Shown here: positions 17,405 through 29,685 of the stretch, piece by piece
Layout of the letters: each line of letters begins with the position of its first letter
Position numbering within the stretch: position 1 is the stretch's first letter
From: Thermomicrobiales bacterium
Lineage (GTDB): Bacteria; Chloroflexota; Chloroflexia; Thermomicrobiales; CADCWN01
NCBI GenBank assembly: GCA_030446685.1
Contig: JAUJMV010000025.1
Location: 45,612-106,765, forward strand
Direction: 5' to 3'
DNA length: 61,154 bases
Translations under genes and position numbers: made by a program
Notes under the pieces: model-generated
Told to the model about the DNA's origin: nothing
Seen by the model: only the letters and a program-made list of their open reading frames with translations
Database searches by the model: none

Positions 17405-18019
17405 GCGTCTCCCTCGGGCGCCGCGAGCAGGGCATCGTGGACAACATGGTGGATGGCGGCGCGGGGGCGGCCCCAGTCGCGCCAGCGCTCGCCGATCCGC
17501 GGGTCGTAGACGGCCGGCAGCCGCTCCAGCCGGTCGGCGATGGCGCGCAGGTCCTCGGGCGCGGCCTCGCCGTAGGCCGCGATCCGCTCGTCCGGGTCGG
17601 TCGCGCCGAGGGCGCCGCCGAGTTCGTCGAGCAGGAAGGCGAAGGTGTGGAAGCGCGGCAGGTCGTCGTCCGCCGCGTCCTCGGCGCGATAGGCGATCAC
17701 CGCCAGCAGGCGGCGCACCGCGACCCGCAGCCCCGTTTCTTCATCGGTCTCGCGCAGCAGGGCCGCCAGCACGCCCTCGCCGCGCTCCACCCCACCGGTC
17801 AGCAGTCGGTAGACCCCGGCGGGGTAGAAGGTCTTGGTGGCGGTGAGCAGCCGGCCGCTGGGCCGGCGGATCACCATGCAGACCTCGCGGGTCCGACCCT
17901 GGCGGCTCCAAAGGCGTCCGTGCCGACGGCGACCGTGCGCTCCAGCGTCGGGCCGAAGCGCCGGACGAGGCCGGCGATCTCCCCTCGGCGTCGCCGGGCG
18001 CCGGGATTCGCGGCGTCAT
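17401..18019 (-). CDS. Nudix hydrolase (N-terminal part frame-shifted)
   Basis: The intact piece 17401-17877 holds a full Nudix box, GGVERGEGVLAALLRETDEE then TGL, preceded by TATKTFYPAGVYRLL. Upstream in other frames lie EIAGLVRRFGPTLERTVAVG and MTPRIPAPGD, which joined give a sensible N-terminus starting at the ATG complementary to 18017-18019 with GGGGGAG before it. Two indels, near 17885 and 17985, are needed. Nudix enzymes hydrolyse nucleoside diphosphate-X compounds; specificity is unknown. It forms a two-gene unit with DUF402 and is divergent from the dipeptidase promoter. Confidence 0.75.
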
Positions 18020-18053
18020 GCGCTCCCCCTCGCGCGCGGCCGCCCCCAAGGTG

Positions 18054-18082
18054 TTGCCCTTTCGGTCGGGCCGCGCTATACA
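18054..18082 (+). promoter_or_regulatory. Promoter of the interrupted dipeptidase gene
   Basis: TTGCCC (18054-18059), 17-bp spacer, TATACA (18077-18082), followed by an AGGAGGAGG RBS and the ATG at 18123. In the uninterrupted chromosome this would drive the M19 dipeptidase whose body now begins near 34.95 kb. Confidence 0.6.
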
Positions 18083-18122
18083 GGCGGCAATCATACCGGA
18101 GCGAGGGGCGAAAGGAGGAGGC

Positions 18123-18182
18123 ATGACCGGGGAGACCGCGCCGGCCGTGGATCGCAACAAGGGCTTCCACCCGATCTGGTGA
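18123..18182 (+). pseudogene. Stranded 5' end of the M19 dipeptidase gene
   Basis: Strong RBS, then ATG and codons for MTGETAPAVDRNKGFHPIW before TGA. The same NKGFH-coding DNA recurs at 34929, and the following bases in the +2 reading (PDLVTDHPYHFIDSC) match the dipeptidase N-terminus at 34.95 kb (ILEEPNACSDYIFIDSC). This is the native gene start separated from its body by the accessory region. Confidence 0.75.
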
Positions 18183-18216
18183 CCGACCACCCCTACCACT
18201 TCATCGACTCCTGCAT
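18155..18216. other. Candidate attL (left junction)
   Basis: Two direct repeats shared with the right junction: CAACAAGGGCTTCCACC (18155-18171, then an extra C and GATC) and CTTCATCGACTCCTGCAT (18199-18216). Right copies are 34929-34945 and 34982-34999. The segment between them is similar but diverged. The exact crossover cannot be fixed from one sequence. Confidence 0.65.
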
Positions 18217-18723
18217 TCGCTGACTGCATAATCTCCCGCATCCATCGCGTCACGCGCGCCCGGCGCGTCGCCTGACGCTATAATTGCACCGGGCATGCCG
18301 GGCCGGTAGGCGACTGATCATCGCCGTGCGGCCTGTATCCCCGCCGGCCCGGCGTGCCCCACTTTCGCCGATACAGGAGGCGAGCGTATGGAATCAGACC
18401 CCCCATTCTTGCACCTGCGCCCCCCTGGCCGAACCATTGGTGGACAGCACCATTGATGACTTCGACCACATCTGTGGCGAGACGATGCGGGCGAATATTC
18501 TGGCTGCGATTCGGGATGGCGTCCTGCCACCAGCCGAGAAATGGCCAATCACGCTTACAGCCTATCCGAAAAAGAGTTGCGGGAGCCGAAGCCCCGCTCA
18601 TCACTTCCCCAAAATCTCCCCGAAAGCTCCCTCTCCCAGATTGTCGATCTCCCCCCACCCCAACCGACTACTCAACGTCACACCCCTGGTGACGCACGGA
18701 CACCTAATGCGAGGAGAATCGCG
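18217..18723. other. No confident gene; TATAAT box and short start signal
   Basis: A TATAAT at about 18280 and an AGGAGG-like RBS before ATG 18388 (MESDPPFLHLRPPGRTIGGQ then a stop) suggest an expressed leader or a frame-broken small gene. Codon positions in the continuation are inconsistent in every frame, and I cannot assign a product. Confidence 0.3.
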
Positions 18724-19496
18724 ATGACGATCGCGGACATCCGCCCAGCCATGCCACCGATCGTGGACCGCGGCACCCTGGCAGGCGCAGATCGCCGAGC
18801 TCCGCCGGCGCGAGGCGCACACCCGCGCGGGCGATGGCGATCGCCGCCGCCCGCCGGCGACTGCCGATGATCGAGGTCGATGCGGCGACGCCGCTCATCG
18901 GGGCGAACGGTCCAGTCACTCTCCTCGACGCCTTCGAGGGCCGGTCACAACTGTACGCGTCGTACCACATAGCAGCACCCTGGCCGCCCCCGCCGCCGAC
19001 CAGTGCGAGGGCTGCGTTCAACACCGGACACGTGCTCAGGCTGTCATACCTGCACTCGCGCGACGTCACCTTCGCCAAGTGGTGTTCTGCGAGGGGCCCG
19101 TTCGGGGAGATCGACCGGTATCGGGAGTTCATGGGCTGGGAGATGCCGTGGTACGCCGTGCCCGAGGGGTCCCTGGACCGGATAGCTCCTGGGGGGCCAC
19201 TTCGGCATGAAGGCGTGCTCCCTGCGCGTGGGCGACCGCGTCTTCGAGACCTACTGGACCACCGGGCGCGGTGTGACGATGGGCAACCCTACCAGATGCT
19301 CGACATGACCGTCTACGGCCGCCAGGAGAGCTGGGAGGAGTCGCCCGAGGGGTGGCCGCGGCGCTTCGATACCAGCCGCGGCGGCAACGCGTTCCGCCTG
19401 GACGGGCGGCCGATCTCGCAGTGGTCGCGGATCGCCGCCGGCCGCTCTGACGACCTCGGCACCTCGGCCGCCGGCATTGAACACCGCTGCCACTAG
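18724..19496 (+). pseudogene. DUF899 family thioredoxin-like protein, multiple frameshifts
   Basis: From ATG 18724 (MTIADIRPAMPPIVDRGT) the pieces read as a DUF899 protein: RRRLPMIEVDAATPLIGANG, VTLLDAFEGRSQLYASYHI, FNTGHVLRLSYLHSRDVTFA, FGEIDRYREFMGWEMPWYAV, YQMLDMTVYGRQESWEESP. DUF899 proteins are thioredoxin-fold, AhpC-like. At least four indels (near 18778, 18835, 18975 and 19190) break the frame. That is a heavier load than in flanking host genes, so true decay or locally poor sequence are both possible. A GC hairpin at 19531-19558 follows the stop. Confidence 0.65.
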
Positions 19497-19530
19497 GATG
19501 CGAGGTGGCCGATAACGGCACGATCGGAGG

Positions 19531-19558
19531 GCGGCGGGGCTTCTACAGGCCCCGCCGC
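19531..19558 (+). terminator. Hairpin after the DUF899 gene
   Basis: GCGGCGGGGC (19531-19540) pairs perfectly with GCCCCGCCGC (19549-19558) around an 8-nt loop, 35 bp after the stop. Followed by ATCTCG, so no strong U-tract. Confidence 0.6.
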
Positions 19559-19833
19559 ATCTCGTCAACGATGAGCAGGGCATGCCGAGAACAGTGGCAA
19601 ACCGAGCCCTTCGCTTGCGATAGTATACGAAAACCACCGTCGATAGTGCGGGTAACTGCGACAAATCGACGTGAAGGATCGCTAGTCGTTCTGAGGCCAG
19701 AGGCCCTTCCTCATCCGTTGCTCGTCGGCGCCGAGCTGGCCGGCGGGGCCCCAATTGGATTCGACCCCTCAGCCGCTCTCGCCGATCTGCACCGGGCCCT
19801 TACGAAAGGTGCGGTGGTGTGGTAGGGTGGGGC

Positions 19834-20734
19834 ATGGAAGCGCAACGGGCCGCGAGCGCGGCACCCTCACCGACCCGAGACGACCCGACGATCTGGCGCG
19901 TGGACGACGCCCTGTGGGCGGAGTTGCAGCCGCTGCTCGTGGTCGACAAGCCCCGCAAGAAGCCGGGGCGCAACCGCAACGATGACCGGCCGATCCTCGA
20001 CGGCTGATCTGGCTGGCGCGCACCGGGCGCGCAGTGGGCGGCCTGGCCGCGCGACCAGTTCGGCCCCAAGTCCACCGCCCATGACCGGCGGCAAGAATGG
20101 GTGGAGTACGGCTGCCTGGGGCGGGCGTGGGCGCGCCTGCTCACCGAGTACGACGGCGAGATCGGCCTGCAGTGGGAGTGGCAGGCCGCCGACGGGGTGC
20201 ATCGTCAAGGCGCCGCTGGGTAAAAAAGGGGCGGCGGCAGGCCGAGGCGACCGGGGCGAACCCGACCGACCGCGCCAAATGCGGCGCGAAGCGCCACCTG
20301 CTGACCGAGGGGCGGGGCATCCCCCTCGCCACGGTGCCCTCCGGGGCCAACCGCCACGACGCGGTGAAGCTGGCCGACCTGCTCGACGCGGTGCTCCTCC
20401 CGCCGCCCCCTTCGGCTCCGGACCGAGCGGCACCTCTGCCTGGACCGGGGCTACGACTGCGATCGGTGCCGCGAGGAAGCCACCGCGCGGGAGGCTATAC
20501 CTCGCACATCCCCGCCAAGACCAGCGCCGCCGGCGCGTGCCGCCACCGGGGCACGCCGGCCGCCATCCCGCGCGCCGCTGGGTGGTGGAGGCGGCGCACA
20601 GCTGGTTCAACCGCTTCCGCCGCCTGCTCGTGCGCTGGGAGAAGAAGGCGGCCAACTCCCTCGGCTTTGTCCAACTCGCCGCGATTCTGATCATCTACCG
20701 CAAGCTGCGCCATGCCCGTACACCTTCCGGATAG
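19834..20734 (+). pseudogene. IS5-family transposase (IS427-like), frameshifted
   Basis: Pieces in different frames read WRVDDALWAELQPLL, GRNRNDDRPILDG, LIWLARTGAQWAAWPRDQFG, ATGANPTDRAKCGAKRHLLT, PLATVPSGANRHDAVKLADL, RRWVVEAAHSWFNRFRRLLV and AANSLGFVQLAAILIIYRKL. These are the DDE transposase of the IS5 family: GANRHD holds the second Asp and the HSWFNRFRRL block the YREK-type Glu region. It starts at ATG 19834 and needs at least four indels. The downstream CTTCCGGATAGGCTG near 20727 looks like an IS5/IS427 terminal repeat, but I could not find its partner on the left, so element boundaries are not called. Confidence 0.7.
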
Positions 20735-22240
20735 GCTGTTAGAGGGACACGCAAATTAGGTTTTGTGATTCGGCAATGGGTACAAACCGCTCCTGACGTT
20801 ACCTTCTTCGAGTGCTTGCCAGATCTCCTAGATGGCGGTGCAGGGCAGTCTTGCTCCTCGATGTGTATGACATCTGGCGTGCCAGGAATCCCACCAGGAC
20901 ATCGGCGAATGGGTACTCAGACAGCCGGAGGGGCGCAGGTCTGCACTTCGGTTAGTCGAGGCTGGATTGCCCTATTCCCCGCCACAGTGCGACATCTTCA
21001 CGCAGTGGCGGCAGACGACACACGGATCAAGACGGATGAGCGACTGTGGCGAGACGCGCATGGACGCCTTGACCTTACCAAGGAACGCCTGACGGACCTC
21101 GCGCAAGCGCAACCGGGCCTGGTTGCCCTCTCGTGGCTTGCAATTTCCACGTCGTCTTTGTGAAGATCACCCCAGCCCGTACAGTTATTCTGGACAGCAG
21201 AGGGCCGGACATCGCAATTGGCGGGCCGTTAGAATTCACGACCGGGCCGTTTGCTACAGGTGGCTCAAAGGGAAGTGTTGCGTCAACGGGACTGGTTGCG
21301 TCATTTCGCACAAAATTCGCTTACCCACATCTCTACTCTATCCGTCAGTCGCAGCCTCATAAGTTGGAGCCAGAAAGAGCGCGATCAGTCCGTTGACCGT
21401 CTTGACTATCTCCAGGAAGCATTGGATGGCATCGACACGCTTCGATTGTCGGCACCAGGGCATTATCTCGGCATCAGTGGGGCCATCAGTGACCACCTAA
21501 AGGCTGTGTATAAGCGCGTTTCCGAGCGGCGTCGAGATAGGGGGTGGCAACTAAGCCCCCGGCAGGATGGACGAAGTCGGCGCGTAAACAACTACTCTCA
21601 CTTCTCAAATGACCCGATACCGAAGCCACCACCAGCGCGCCCATCACCGTACTGGTGGTAAGCGATGCTGTCTCCAAGAGAGGGCGGCACAATGGCACGC
21701 GCGCATTCCTCGGACTCAGCGGGTGTTGAGGTAGCAATCGGGCCCACACCCGGCGCGCGAAGGTTGGCGCGTTCTGCGCGTAACCTTCGCTCAGGAGCCA
21801 AAGCACGAATCGCGCATTGCTCGCGCGCTTGACGCGCTGATAGCACCCGCGATGTGCGATGAGACTCGCCCTGATTTCGAGGCTGAACCTTCGGCCAGTG
21901 TGCTTGCCGAGGTGCGATCGTGACACCTCGCACCATCGATACGCCGGTTGTTCGCGAGCGCGGTCGCCCCCTCGTGGTGGTGCGCCGGCACTGCCCGACC
22001 GCGATGCCGAGATGAGCGTGCTCTTTGCGCTTCTCAATCTACCCGCTTTCCCCACCGAGCAACCATCCCGCGCCATTCCCGCACCGGACGAGGACCGGCG
22101 CGACACGCGCATCGCTGAGGGGCTGCCCGGCCATGGGGCTGGTGTCGGCCGATAGATGGATACGCCGGTACGGCGCTCAGGGGCCATCTGGGCGGCGCCG
22201 CATGGCGACGAAATGGGCTGATGGGATGAATCATACCACA
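20735..22240. other. Unassigned lower-GC accessory stretch
   Basis: About 1.5 kb with no recognisable product. Short open pieces on the + strand (20765-21163; 21133-21396, including ARTVILDSRGPDIAIGGPLE; 21251-21661, including SVDRLDYLQEALDGIDTLRL) have protein-like composition and may be one frame-broken gene. The minus-strand ORF 21486-22241 has poor codon character. I see no RNA gene here. Confidence 0.3.
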
Positions 22241-22463
22241 ATCCGCGTCAGCCCCGGAACAACGGAGGCTGATCGATGCAGACACCCACCACGCCACACC
22301 AGCACCCCCTCGCGCAACTACGCCTTGGCCCGATTGACGGATCTCGGAGTTGAGCGGGCCCGCGATCAATTGCTGCTCGCCGCACTGTGGCCAGTGTCTG
22401 CGCTCGACGGGCGCCGAACTGCTCGCCGGAATCGCGGCCGGTTCGGAGAGAGGAGGGCCGGTA

Positions 22464-24836
<2,373 letters not shown>

Positions 24837-24840
<4 letters not shown>

Positions 24841-25203
24841 CGGCGACAATCGCGCCCCACCTCGTCGCGGCGGAAGGTGCGCAAGCCGCAGGCGAAGACG
24901 CGCGTGCTGCACGACGCTGAACCTTGCCGCCGCAGACGAGGCGAGCAGCGAGCGTGCGCCAGCTCTGGCTTAACAGTTTATCGTCACGGCCTGCTGGAAA
25001 GCCGCCTGACCGCAGGAGGCCAGCGTAACCGTTATGTTACGCCCGCCTGCTGGCGACAAAATTATCGACGGCAAAGCCGGAACGCGTTGCGCGGGGCTGG
25101 GATTTATCATGACCTGGCTGGCGACCCTACCATGGCGGTGCTGCCGCGACATTGGCGCAGCGTGTTCCGCGTACAGTTAAAAATCTGGCAGAATATCGCC
25201 TGA
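24837..25203 (+). other. Chimeric small ORF after the primase
   Basis: ATG 24837 overlaps the primase stop (ATGA) and reads MTATIAPHLVAAE; after an indel it continues RKPQAKTRVLHDAEPCRRRR, then runs into DNA of quite different composition (24965 onward) to a stop at 25203. The first 40 or so codons may be a real small element gene; the rest is probably not coding. Confidence 0.3.
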
Positions 25204-25320
25204 TGGCGATCCAGCCGTTTGGTGATGAGTAATGGTGTGACTGGCAGATGCGTGGTTAGCTCCCTGACGCCACGCATCAACAGAATGCTGGCACGCTGAA
25301 AACCCGGCCCTGGATTCTGG
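24965..25320. other. Compositionally foreign block
   Basis: About 355 bp near 54% G+C with balanced codon third positions and enterobacterial-looking word use. On the minus strand an ATG reads MINPSPAQRVPALPSIILSP, AGGRNITVTLASCGQAAFQ, QAVTINC before TAA. I cannot identify it. It may be transferred DNA or an assembly artefact. Confidence 0.4.
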
Positions 25321-25324
25321 CACT

Positions 25325-25969
25325 ATGCAGAAGCGGGCTAGCGCCGTCCAGCAGGAGGCCGCCGAGCAGTGCGAGTACAAATCAAGAGCGCGATTTTGCC
25401 CCAACCTGAGCAGGTCGAGCGCGTCGCCCACCACGGGCTGGGTAAACCGATCACCGCCATGCGCCGTGGAGTTCGGGATCGCCGCGCCGAGCGGATGCGC
25501 TGCCGCCCGTTGCTGGAGAAGCTGATCCGTGGCGTATCGAGCAACATCGACGCTGGCGATGGGGTCGTGGCGCGAACAGGTGGCCGAGCGGCGGCCGTCA
25601 GCTTCGAGCAGGTGGTGCCGTGGCCCGGCACGACTACACCGGCGGACGAGCGATGGGCAAGAAGAAGGTGAAGCTTCCACTTCCTCTACCAGAGGAGGCG
25701 CTGGCGCTTCGCCGAGCGGCTGGTGGTGCTCGATGGCGCCCGACCCGCACCACCACCGCGGCGCCCAGGCCCTGCTGGTGGCCCTGATCATGCGCAGCAA
25801 CAACGGCAGCAGTACGACATCGCGCTGATCATCCGCGCCGCGTCGAGCAGGTCGCCGCCGCCGGCCTGGGCGCGAGAACTGCTCGACGATCCGGGCGGCC
25901 CGCCCGAGGCGGCTTCGACCAATTACCAGCGGCTCGTGGCGCAGCGGGCGCGGGCGGGGCGGCGGTGAC
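25325..25969. other. Degenerate phage-like coding fragments
   Basis: Protein-like pieces follow each other in changing frames: MQKRASAVQQEAAEQ at 25325, QIKSAILPQPEQVERVAHHG at 25378, MGKKKVKLPLPLPEEALALR near 25650, then AQALLVALIMRSNNG. They suggest two or three small + strand genes broken by indels. No family recognised. Confidence 0.3.
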
Positions 25970-26202
25970 CGCCGCCCCTGCCCGACCCGGACGGCGCGGA
26001 GCGGCTGGTCGCGGCGCTGTGGCGGCAGGCGCGCAAGGACCTCGCCCGTGGCCGGCCCGACGCCTGGGGGTGGCTGCGGGCGAGGCCGAGCGCGGCCGAC
26101 CTCCGCTTCTGGTGCGCCGGGCTCGGCGAGCACGCCACCCCCGAGGCGGTGCGGGCGCGGCTGGTGTCGTGCTTGGGCGCGCCATCGCGCTATCGGAGGA
26201 TG
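25970..26202 (+). CDS. Small phage-associated protein fragment
   Basis: In frame +1: PPLPDPDGAERLVAALWRQA, RKDLARGRPDAWGWLRARPS, ADLRFWCAGLGEHATPEAVR, ARLVSCLG. The pattern (helix with arginines, then AWGWLR...FWC.GLG..PEAVR.RL) is common in short hypothetical proteins of phages. The N-terminus is not clear because the upstream frame is broken. It overlaps the next start. Confidence 0.4.
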
Positions 26203-26583
26203 AGCGTGGAGCGACGTTGCCAGGGGTACACGAAGGCCGGGCAGCCCTGCCGGGCACCGGCGAGTACGGTGCGCCAGAGCGGCTTCTGCCCGGCGCACGA
26301 CCCCGCAACGCCACCGCGTTCCGCGAGGTGTCGGCGCGCGGCGGGCGGGGGCAAGGCGACCGCGGCGGGTCGACAAGTTGGTGCCCGCCACCCTGAAGCC
26401 GGTGATCGGCATCGCCTCGGGGCGCTGGAAGAGGTCCACGCGGGCGACCTCGACCCGAAGGTGGCGAACGCGATGGCGGCGCTGGCCGGCGCGGTGGGCC
26501 GGCTCTATCACACCGGCGTCGCGGAAGAGCGCATCGCCGCCCTGGAGGCGGCGCAGGAGGCTCCAGCAGGGCGGGAGGCGAGC
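26200..26583 (+). CDS. Phage-associated cysteine-motif protein (RCQGYTKAGQPCRAPA type)
   Basis: The ATG at 26200 follows ATCGGAGG. The protein starts MSVERRCQGYTKAGQPCRAP with a paired GFCPAHDP, a small Cys/His motif frequent in phage and prophage proteins (C..TKAG.PCRAPA...FC..H). It continues after a local frame slip (26310-26400) with LVPATLKPVIGI, LEEVHAGDLDPKVANAMAAL and AGAVGRLYHTGVAEERIAAL. The frame runs open into the next gene, so its own stop is probably lost to an indel near 26570. It may bind DNA through the Cys/His motif; that is inference. Confidence 0.5.
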
Positions 26584-27179
26584 GTGAGCATCGAAGGGCG
26601 ACGGTTCCAACGGCTGGAACGCGACTATCCGCCGTACACGCCGCGGCAGATTCAACTCGTGGATGTGTGCGGGCTGGCCCCCGACGAGGCCGAGCGGCGA
26701 ATCCGCGAAGCCGAGGAGCGCGCCGGCCCGCGGCCGGCCGACATGCCGCCCGGCACCAATGATGATTATCGTCGGCTGCGCGGAGCCGCGCCCCGGGGGA
26801 TGCGGCGCCGGCCGCCGGTGGCAGGGGCGCCCCGTCGCGCGCCGTGTGGCCGCCCTGGAGGCCGCACGGCTGGCCGCGGCGTTCGGGCGGCCTTCCACGC
26901 CTGGGTCGAACGCCCGCGCGGCGCGGAAGACCCGGCGACGCTGGAGGTGCGGCCGAGGCCGGCGGAAGCTGCCGCGCCGCCCTGTCGCCGGCGGAGTTGG
27001 CGCGGAGCGACTGGGTGTACGCGGCGCTGGTGGCGCTGGTCGAGCCGGCCACCACCCTGGGCGTGGTTCGGGCCGCGGCCGTCGTCGCCGAGGGGGAAGA
27101 GTTCGGCCTGGCGCCGGGTGCGCCGCCATACGCGGCGCTGGAGGCCCCGCCGCGCACTTCCGGCAACCTGGAGATGTGA
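26584..27179 (+). CDS. Hypothetical element protein (frameshifted)
   Basis: GTG 26584 starts VSIEGRRFQRLERDYPPYTP, RQIQLVDVCGLAPDEAERRI, REAEERAGPRPADMPPGTND; after indels the reading continues as RRVAALEAARLAAAFG and ELARSDWVYAALVALVEPAT, ending NLEM at 27179. Helical, charged, no membrane segment, no family recognised. It is the last of the phage-like run. Confidence 0.4.
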
Positions 27180-27248
27180 GGGGCGGGCGATTCACGGAGG
27201 AACAAGAGCTGCCCTGACGCGTCGGTAGTCACCCGATGTAACAGAGCA

Positions 27249-27408
27249 CTAGCCCTCGGGCTCATTAGATGGATCGTCGGGAGGATTGATGACAGTGAGC
27301 GTGACCGTGCTGAGCGGACGAGCGAGTTCATGGAGTTGCTGAATCCATCTCGCTAGGTCAACGTAGGAGATTGCATTCTCCCCAAGTCGCAATCCCGTAT
27401 AGCTAACA
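27249..27408 (-). pseudogene. C-terminal gene fragment next to the IS630 insertion
   Basis: The minus strand reads DVSYTGLRLGENAISYVDLA, RWIQQLHELARPLSTVTLTV, INPPDDPSNEPEG then TAG at 27249. Codon character is good, and the open frame begins exactly at the IS630 left end, so the IS appears to have cut this gene. Its N-terminal part is not recognisable on the far side of the IS. Confidence 0.5.
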
Positions 27409-27410
27409 TC

Positions 27411-28613
27411 TAAACCGAAGCGCCGATGGGATCACCACATGGAGGTGTCCTGATGCGACTCGGTGACGCGGCCACGACCTCGGCCAGCGCTGCAATGCGG
27501 CGGCAGCAGGACTGCACCTCGGCGGTGCGGCGCGGCAACCCGGCGAAGAACTGGGCCATCTGCTCTGCACCTTGGCCTTGGTGCCCAGGCAGGAGTTGGC
27601 GGTGACCTCCTCGCGCGCCCAGGCCTAGATCGCCTCGTCGGGGTTGAAGTCGGGGCTGTAGGCCGGCAGGCGCAGCGCCCGCAGGGCGAGATCCGGCGTG
27701 GCTAGGTAGTCGCGCACCGCCTCGCCGCCGTGGGCCGGCCCGTTGTCCCAGATCACGACTGGCGGCTCGACGTGGTTGGCGCGCAGCTGCCGGAGGAACG
27801 CGGCGCTCGTCGCGGAGGAACTGGTCCCGGCCAGTTCCATGTGCTCGACCTCCCCGGTCTCCAGGCAGACCGCCGAGTAGTAGCTGGCCTTCTCCCCCAG
27901 CGCGGGCAGGTCGAATCGACCAGGGCGGGCTCCCCTTCAACCCACTTCCCGCGCAGGTCGCCGTCGGCGCGGAAGTCTCGTCCACGAAGAAGATCTTCGC
28001 CCCGCGCACCGCGCCTCGGCCAGCAGGGCGGCGTACTCCGCCACGAAGGCCGCGCGCTTCGCCTCGTCGGCCTTGAGCAGCCGCTTCTTGGGCCGCTTGT
28101 AGACGAAGCCCAGGCGGTGGAGGTAGCGCGTGCAGGCGCTGCGGCAGAGCCGGATGCCGCAGCGGGCCTCGACGAACTGGCGCACCGCCCTTCCAGCTCC
28201 AGTTCGTCCAGCGCGACGCCGACCTCCTCGGCGTCGCCTGGACCGCGCCCTTCAGCCCGGCCTGGGCGTCCGGGTCGAGGGCGGGGGGCACCGCCCGTCT
28301 GCTCGAAGGCCAGGGCCGCAGGGCCATCGCGGTCGAGGGCGGCGAGCCAGGCCCCGATGGTGTGGGCGTCGCGCTCCAGCAGCTCGGCGACCTTGCTGGC
28401 CGACCAGCCCTGCGCCAGCAGCCACAGCGTGCCAGCGCTCGCGCTCGCGCGGCGTCGGGGCGCGGTACATCCGCTCGCGGACCTGCCGCATCCCGAGCTG
28501 CCAGCGCGCCAATACCGCCGCGATCTCAGCCATGCCCCGCGCTCCCGCCCTACCCCACGCCAGCATGCGGAGCAGCCCGATCACCCTGCCGGCTTCATCG
28601 GCGCTTCGGTTCA
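27411..28613 (-). mobile_element. IS630-family insertion sequence, about 1.2 kb
   Basis: Terminal inverted repeats contain the 16-bp core AACCGAAGCGCCGATG (27413-27428) and its complement (28596-28611). Outside both ends are TA-containing sequences, as expected for IS630/Tc1 targets, though a clean TA duplication cannot be proved. A third, solo copy of this end lies at 29263-29287. Confidence 0.75.
27430..28584 (-). pseudogene. IS630-family transposase, frameshifted
   Basis: N-terminal HTH text (RERERWHALW-like, AQGWSASKVAELL-type) is followed by MRQFVEARCGIRLCRSACTR, YLHRLGFVYKRPKKRLLKAD, then the DDE core: IFFVDE-type strand near 27985, VVIWDNGPAHGGEAVRDYLA with the second Asp, and LRLPAYSPDFNPDEAIW with the catalytic Glu. 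At least five indels separate the pieces. The conserved D-D-E spacing shows a once complete IS630 transposase of about 370 residues. Confidence 0.75.
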
Positions 28614-29143
28614 GGGTGTTCTATGTGCGTTGCTTTGACGGACAATCTCGTCAACGACGCGCGCGAGCAGTGCGGTGGCGTCGATGATAATGCCGTTTTT
28701 CGGGATGCCTTCTTTCGTGTGATACAATCGCGCAGTGACTTCCCGTTCCGTTTGTTTTCCGCCCCAGTCAGTTGGGTCCACTGCCACCCGCTCATCGATC
28801 CGCCGGTTCATTGTGTCAAAGTCAACTTCAAGGATAAAAACGCCGTCAAACAAATCGATGAACTTTGAAGAATTCCTCGAGCCACCGCAGAAAAACGTGA
28901 CCGCCTCATCCCGGTTGGCGACGAAAGCCTTTACTTTATCGACATGCCAAATGTGGTGCTCGGGGAAATGAAGGTCGCCGAGTGCTCGTGCGCGAGGCCA
29001 TCCGTCGGTGTACCAGTTTCCGGATCGCCCTGATAGGCCAATTCCCGGTCACCATGAATGGCCTGGTAGCCGCGCCGCTGCAATTCGGTGCAGACCGACG
29101 TCTTGCCGGAGCCGGAAACGCCTGCAATCAGATAATTCCTCAT
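28611..29143 (-). CDS. P-loop nucleoside-kinase-like ATPase (frameshifted)
   Basis: Starts MRNYLIAGVSGSGKTSVCTE (Walker A GVSGSGKT, residues 8-15), then LQRRGYQAIHGDRELAYQGD, and in other frames HIWHVDKVKAFVANRDEAVT, FFCGGSRNSSKF, FDGVFILEVDFDTMNRRIDE, and GIPKNGIIIDATALLARVVD. This is a small AAA/shikimate-kinase-fold protein family, often annotated as nucleoside kinase or AAA family ATPase. Indels near 28930-28975 and 28860 break the frame. The stop codon (28611-28613) overlaps the IS630 right end, so the last residues may have been altered by that insertion. G+C is lower than in host genes, suggesting acquisition. Confidence 0.65.
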
Positions 29144-29262
29144 GCCCATGGTTGGAGAATACCACCAACGAGATGACACCAACAATAGGTGGGACGAGAT
29201 GCTGTCTCCTACGGCTGTCGTGGCCCGCGTCGCCGGAGTCGCATCAGGACGCCCTCCATGTA

Positions 29263-29287
29263 GATCCCATCGGCGCTTCGGTTTAGA
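29263..29287 (+). mobile_element. Solo IS630 terminal end
   Basis: The sequence from GATCCCATCGG to TTCGGTTTAGA is a 25-bp perfect reverse-complement match to the left end of the IS630 element (27411 onward). No second end or transposase accompanies it. It directly abuts the MITE-like copy at 29284. Confidence 0.7.
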
Positions 29288-29396
29288 AGCGCGGCCGACA
29301 AGGTCGTTACGGTCGAGCGGGGCGACTCAGAGAAGCACGTACGCGCTCGTCGGGATCGAGAGCTTGACCGTAACGACCTTGTCGGCCGCGCTTCTA
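29284..29396. mobile_element. MITE-like palindromic element, copy 1
   Basis: 113 bp with perfect 31-bp terminal inverted repeats (29284-29314 and 29366-29396; outer bases TAGAAGCGCGGCCGACAAGG) around a 51-bp core. No coding capacity. A diverged copy with a related core is at 32301-32418. Confidence 0.85.
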
Positions 29397-29685
29397 GCGT
29401 AGATTGGGCAGTTGACTTGAAGGGTTGATGAGGATCGGGCATCCTGGGTAGGCTCTCACCCCTATCGCCGGAGACCGATCCCCATGCCGATTGTAGCGCC
29501 CGCGCCGACCGCGACACGACCTACGCCGACGGTACGCGGCTGGTCGCCATCGGCGAGGATGTGGAGGCCGAGGGGTAGTTGTGGCATCATGGACGGCAAG
29601 ACCGGCTACGTGCCCACACGCCACACCGTGGAGGCCCCGTGATACGACGACACGAGTCGCCAGCCGGACGTGAGAGGGTGTGAGG
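29397..29685. other. Gene remnant upstream of trkH
   Basis: The only protein-like text is TYADGTRLVAIGEDVEAEG at about 29520-29575 and, after an indel, MDGKTGYVPTRHTVEAP ending at 29643. It reads like the last SH3-type residues of a lost gene. TTGACT near 29413 could be a -35 box. Confidence 0.3.

Noticed and set aside
21486..22241. Minus-strand 251-codon ORF in the accessory region
   Set aside because: Ser/Arg-rich composition, no RBS, no recognisable motif; looks like a chance open frame.
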